Shown: positions 6,301 through 8,889 of the stretch, piece by piece
Layout: the number at the start of each line of letters is the position of its first letter
Numbering within the stretch: the first letter of the stretch is position 1
DNA from: an uncultured Collinsella sp.
GTDB lineage: Bacteria; Actinomycetota; Coriobacteriia; Coriobacteriales; Coriobacteriaceae
Length of the DNA: 8,889 nt
Reading direction: 5' to 3'
Assembly: GCA_902494375.1 (NCBI GenBank)
Contig: CABUTL010000035.1
Coordinates: forward strand, 1-8,889
Translations under genes and position numbers: made by a program
The notes under the pieces: model-generated
The model's database searches: none
What the model saw: only the letters and a program-made list of their open reading frames with translations
What the model was told of the DNA's origin: nothing

Positions 6301-6329
6301 CTCATTATAGGACGCATTAGCGCTATAAT
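6301..6329 (+). promoter_or_regulatory. Probable glf promoter
   Basis: A perfect TATAAT lies at 6324-6329 on the + strand, about 80 bases before glf. The hexamer 17 bases upstream is CTCATT (6301-6306), a weak -35 that overlaps the -10 box of the opposite promoter. Transcription would start near 6336, just before the inverted repeat at 6346-6364. The poor -35 suggests that an activator or an unusual sigma preference may be involved. Confidence 0.45.
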
Positions 6330-6332
6330 CGC
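6304..6332 (-). promoter_or_regulatory. Probable pta promoter
   Basis: On the - strand a perfect TATAAT occupies 6309-6304. With a 17-base spacer the -35 hexamer would be GCGATT (6332-6327), a poor match to TTGACA. Transcription would start near 6297, giving a leader of about 120 bases that contains the hairpin at 6229-6251. No other good -10 box lies between that hairpin and the pta ribosome binding site. The assignment depends on the -10 box and position alone. Confidence 0.45.
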
Positions 6333-6345
6333 TCTGATAAATATG

Positions 6346-6364
6346 TCTCGAAGAATGTTCGAGA
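6346..6364 (+). promoter_or_regulatory. Inverted repeat, candidate operator of glf
   Basis: TCTCGAA (6346-6352) and TTCGAGA (6358-6364) form a perfect 7-bp inverted repeat with a 5-base spacer, a normal size for a dimeric repressor site. It lies about 10-28 bases downstream of the predicted glf transcription start and 33 bases before the ribosome binding site, where a bound repressor would block the promoter. It could also be a small leader hairpin. No candidate regulator gene is in the window. Confidence 0.4.
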
Positions 6365-6407
6365 AAAGCCCAGCTAACGAGCCCGTGGCTTTTGACAAGG
6401 AGTATCG

Positions 6408-7610
6408 ATGCAGATTACCTCAGGCCTGCCTGAAGGCTTTAATGCCGGTGCGTACGACATGATTGTTGTCGGCGCCGGTTATGCCGGTGCCGTTTGCGCC
6501 CGCCGTCTTGCCGAAACTATCGGCTATCGTGTTGCCGTTTTGGAGCGCCGTAGCCACATTGCGGGCAATGCCTTCGACTGCACTGACGAGGCGGGAATCC
6601 TGGTCCACGAGTATGGTCCGCACATCTACCATACCTTTAACGAGCGCGTCCACAATTTCCTGTCGCGCTTTACCAAGTGGACGGACTACCAGCACAAGGT
6701 GCTTGCCAACATCAACGGCACCCTCATGCCCGTGCCTTTTAACCACGCGAGCCTCAAGCTCGCCTTTGGCGACGAGCGCGGCGAGGAGCTGTATCAGAAG
6801 CTCGTGGAGACCTTTGGCAAGGACGTCAAGGTGCCCATCATGGAGCTGCGCAAGAAGAACGACCCGGATCTTGCCGAGGTCGCCGATTACGTCTACGAGA
6901 ACGTCTTTTTGCATTACACCATGAAGCAGTGGGGCCAGACGCCCGACCAGATCGATCCCTCGATCACCGGTCGCGTTCCCGTCTTTGTGGGCGACGATGA
7001 CCGCTACTTCCCGCAGGCTCCCTTCCAGGGCATGCCGCAGGACGGCTATACCGCGCTGTTCGAGCACATGCTCGACCACGATCTGATTGATGTGTTCTGC
7101 GACGTGGACGCCCGCGACCTCTTCGAGATCGACGAGACCACCGTCAAGATCGACGGTAAGGTCTATGGCGGCGAGATCGTCTACACCGGTCCGCTCGACG
7201 AGCTGTTCAACCTCGACCTGGGCGCTCTGCCGTACCGTACGCTCGACATGAAGTTCGAGACGCTCGATATGGACCAGTTCCAGCCCGTGGGCACCGTCAA
7301 CTACACCACGAGCGAGGATTACACGCGTATCACCGAGTTCAAGAACATGACTGGCCAGGTCCTGCCCGGCAAGACCACCATCATGAAGGAGTATTCCAAG
7401 GCCTATACGCCCGGCTCGGGCGAGACGCCCTATTACGCCATTCTGGAGCCCGAGAACCGTGAGCTCTATGAGCGCTATCTTGAGCGTGTCCAGAACCTGA
7501 CGAACTTCCACCCGGTGGGTCGCCTGGCCGAGTATCGTTACTACGATATGGATGCCGTGACCAACTCTGCCCTCGATCTTTCGGATGAGATTATCGCCTG
7601 CCATGCATAA
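6408..7610 (+). CDS. glf: UDP-galactopyranose mutase
   Basis: FAD-dependent cytoplasmic enzyme that interconverts UDP-galactopyranose and UDP-galactofuranose, the donor for galactofuranose in surface glycans. The 400-residue product has the N-terminal dinucleotide-binding motif VVGAGYAGAV (Gly22, Gly24, Gly27), the FAD-ribose acid Glu46 in VLERRSHIAGNAFD, HEYGPHIYHTF (67-77), Trp175 in YTMKQWG and Arg189 in GRVPVF; by a constant offset of 15 these match the Klebsiella substrate-site Trp160 and Arg174. Further on are Arg307 in TRITEF and the C-terminal FAD segment GRLAEYRYYDMDAV. About 15 residues precede the usual family start. The ATG is nevertheless supported by AAGGAG (6397-6402), five bases upstream. 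It overlaps the following glycosyltransferase gene, so the two are translated from one message and probably build the same polymer. No TM segment or signal peptide is visible. Confidence 0.96.
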   Translation: MQITSGLPEGFNAGAYDMIVVGAGYAGAVCARRLAETIGYRVAVLERRSHIAGNAFDCTDEAGILVHEYGPHIYHTFNERVHNFLSRFTKWTDYQHKVLANINGTLMPVPFNHASLKLAFGDERGEELYQKLVETFGKDVKVPIMELRKKNDPDLAEVADYVYENVFLHYTMKQWGQTPDQIDPSITGRVPVFVGDDDRYFPQAPFQGMPQDGYTALFEHMLDHDLIDVFCDVDARDLFEIDETTVKIDGKVYGGEIVYTGPLDELFNLDLGALPYRTLDMKFETLDMDQFQPVGTVNYTTSEDYTRITEFKNMTGQVLPGKTTIMKEYSKAYTPGSGETPYYAILEPENRELYERYLERVQNLTNFHPVGRLAEYRYYDMDAVTNSALDLSDEIIACHA

Positions 7611-8634
7611 AGTCATATCATTTGGTATTCCCTCGTATAACGCTGCCAAGGACATGGACCATTGCATCACCTCCATTCTGGAGGGGAGCAATTACGCCAC
7701 CGATATCGAGATCATCATCGTCGATGACGGTTCCAAGGACGAGACGGCAGCCAAGGCCGACGAGTGGGAGACACGTTATCCCGGCATCATCCGCGCGGTG
7801 CATCAGGAGAACGGCGGCCACGGCATTGCCGTCCTCTCGGGCTTGCGCGAGGCGCAGGGTACCTACTACAAGGTCGTCGACTCGGACGACTGGCTCGATG
7901 GCGCAGCCCTATCGACTACGCTTTCGATCCTGCGCGGTTTTGAGGAGCGCGACCAGCGCGTCGACCTCTTTATCTCGAACTATGTGTACGAGAAGGTTTA
8001 CGAGGGCACGCATACCGCTATTGGCTACAAGTTTGCCCTGCCGCGAAAAAAGATTTTTACCTGGGACCAGATTGGTCATTTCCGTCTGGACCAGAATCTG
8101 CTTATGCACAGCCTGTGCTATCGCACGGATGTGCTGCGCGCGTCCAATCTGCCCATGCCGCCGCACACGTTCTACGTAGACAACATCTACGCCTACGTGC
8201 CGCTACCGCGCTGCAAGACCATGTACTACGCCGACATCGACCTCTACCGCTACTTTATCGGCCGTGAGGGCCAAAGCGTCAACGAGGCCACGATGGTCAA
8301 GCGTCTGGACCAACAGTTTCGCGTGACGCGCATCATGATGGAGTCGTTCCACCTGTACAGCGATGTCGAGTCGTCGCGTCTGCGCTCGTACATGATGGGC
8401 TATTTCACCATGATGATGGCAATCTGCTCGGTGCTTACTAAGCTTTCCGACGAGGATTGTGCCGATGAGCGCCTGAAGACGTTGTGGAGTGATCTGAAAG
8501 CCTATGACGAGCGTATGTATCGTCGTGCACGCTACGGTGTGGTCGGCTTCTTCACCAACCTGCGCGGTCGGGCTGGTGACAAAACCACACTCGGCCTATA
8601 CCGTCTTGCCTCAAAGATCTTCAAATTCAACTAG
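7603..8634 (+). CDS. Family 2 (GT-A) glycosyltransferase
   Basis: Inverting sugar transferase expected to act at the cytoplasmic face of the membrane in assembly of a surface polysaccharide. The 343-residue product has the GT2 nucleotide-binding start VISFGIPSYNAA (4-15), IIIVDDGSKDE with Asp41-Asp42, QENGGHGIAVLSGLREA (68-84), and the metal-binding DSDD (93-96) followed by WL. The C-terminal half (about 200-343) has many aromatic and basic residues and no clear transmembrane segment; it ends in LYRLASKIFKFN. The start ATG overlaps the glf stop (ATGCATAA), which fits translational coupling; an in-frame ATG at 7585 would add six residues and has no better ribosome binding site. Pairing with glf makes a galactofuranosyl acceptor or donor plausible, but the sugar cannot be read from the sequence. 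It could equally transfer another sugar of the same repeat unit. Confidence 0.88.
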   Translation: MHKVISFGIPSYNAAKDMDHCITSILEGSNYATDIEIIIVDDGSKDETAAKADEWETRYPGIIRAVHQENGGHGIAVLSGLREAQGTYYKVVDSDDWLDGAALSTTLSILRGFEERDQRVDLFISNYVYEKVYEGTHTAIGYKFALPRKKIFTWDQIGHFRLDQNLLMHSLCYRTDVLRASNLPMPPHTFYVDNIYAYVPLPRCKTMYYADIDLYRYFIGREGQSVNEATMVKRLDQQFRVTRIMMESFHLYSDVESSRLRSYMMGYFTMMMAICSVLTKLSDEDCADERLKTLWSDLKAYDERMYRRARYGVVGFFTNLRGRAGDKTTLGLYRLASKIFKFN

Positions 8635-8666
8635 CTGCTGAGTAATCGCTGCTGATGGGTTGACTG

Positions 8667-8776
8667 GGCCCCTTGGCCTTTAGTTTGCTACTGCGAACAG
8701 TCCTGCTCGCACGGAAAGCACATTAAGTGCTTTCCGGCTCGTGCGGAACTTGTATCAAACTAAAGGCCAAGGGGCC
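8667..8776. repeat. Long nested palindrome after the glycosyltransferase gene
   Basis: Perfect 21-base inverted arms at 8667-8687 (beginning GGCCCCTTGGCCTTTAGTTT) and 8756-8776 enclose an inner perfect stem, CGGAAAGCAC (8712-8721) with GTGCTTTCCG (8727-8736), around an ATTAA loop. CGCA (8708-8711) can pair with TGCG (8742-8745) and TAC (8689-8691) with GTA (8752-8754), so nearly all 110 bases can fold together. Each outer arm starts with a palindrome of its own, GGCC-CCTT-GGCC. It fills most of the 146-base gap between this gene and the convergent partial gene. It lacks a T-run, so a standard Rho-independent stop is not obvious; a barrier to converging transcription or an interspersed repeat are the alternatives. 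Confidence 0.85.
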
Positions 8777-8780
8777 TCTG

Positions 8781-8889
8781 CTACAAGAATCGATTGTCAG
8801 GCTGCCAGAATTTGAAGATCTTAGACGCGCGGTACACAGGGGCCTGGGCTGAAAGGGATTTAGTTGAGTAGGTTGCCCGGTGGGTCTTG
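8781..8889 (-). CDS. 3' end of a convergent gene, probable glycosyltransferase paralogue (partial)
   Basis: On the - strand one frame is open from the window edge for 35 codons to a TAG at 8783-8781. Its end, VYRASKIFKFWQPDNRFL, resembles LYRLASKIFKFN at the end of the upstream glycosyltransferase, and the DNA shares AAGATCTTCAAATTC exactly (8614-8628 on the + strand, 8822-8808 on the - strand). The best reading is that a related protein, probably another surface-polysaccharide glycosyltransferase, is encoded convergently and enters from beyond the window. Only the C-terminal tail is visible, so no catalytic motif can be checked. The alternative is a copied gene fragment. Confidence 0.55.
   Translation of the reverse strand, partial: KTHRATYSTKSLSAQAPVYRASKIFKFWQPDNRFL

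Noticed and set aside
6392..6397. Perfect TTGACA before glf
   Set aside because: It overlaps the ribosome binding site, and a matching -10 box would have to lie inside the gene, where none is seen.
6420..7691. Long open frame antisense to glf and the start of the glycosyltransferase gene
   Set aside because: It is an artefact of codon bias. It has no ribosome binding site and no recognisable domain, and the opposite strand encodes an intact UDP-galactopyranose mutase.
8634..8655. Direct repeat GCTGCTGA (8634-8641 and 8648-8655)
   Set aside because: It is only eight bases of low complexity beside a stop codon and could easily be chance.

Overview
The window looks like chromosomal DNA of a fermentative, GC-rich actinobacterium of the class Coriobacteriia, most likely Collinsella or a close relative. 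This rests on strong G/C-ending codon use, clear AAGGAG-type ribosome binding sites, the style of the predicted proteins, and a gene set centred on acetate formation. The genus is an inference from overall impression, not from a database match.

Bases 1-2275 hold a small housekeeping operon on the + strand: xseA and xseB (the two subunits of exonuclease VII), then a HINT-type histidine-triad protein. It ends at a strong hairpin. Bases 2326-6176 hold the acetate module: two tandem full-length acetate kinase paralogues on the + strand, each followed by its own terminator, and then a convergent single-domain phosphotransacetylase gene (pta) on the - strand. Together Pta and AckA convert acetyl-CoA to acetyl phosphate and then to acetate plus ATP. 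The usual arrangement is one co-directional pta-ackA operon, so the duplicated kinase and the opposed pta are notable.

A divergent control region (6177-6407) separates pta from glf. It contains two perfect TATAAT boxes facing in opposite directions, a terminator-like hairpin in the pta leader, and a 7-bp inverted repeat just downstream of the expected glf start of transcription. Bases 6408-8634 hold glf (UDP-galactopyranose mutase), overlapped by a family 2 glycosyltransferase gene. This pair points to a galactofuranose-containing surface polysaccharide. The right edge holds the 3' end of a convergent - strand gene whose C-terminus resembles that of the glycosyltransferase.

The most unusual non-coding feature is a pair of long nested palindromes, 127 and 110 bases, with perfect outer arms of 29 and 21 bp. 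Each fills the gap between two convergent genes (ackA2/pta and glycosyltransferase/partial gene). They differ in sequence but share an architecture. I see no CRISPR array, phage gene, transposase, tRNA or rRNA.
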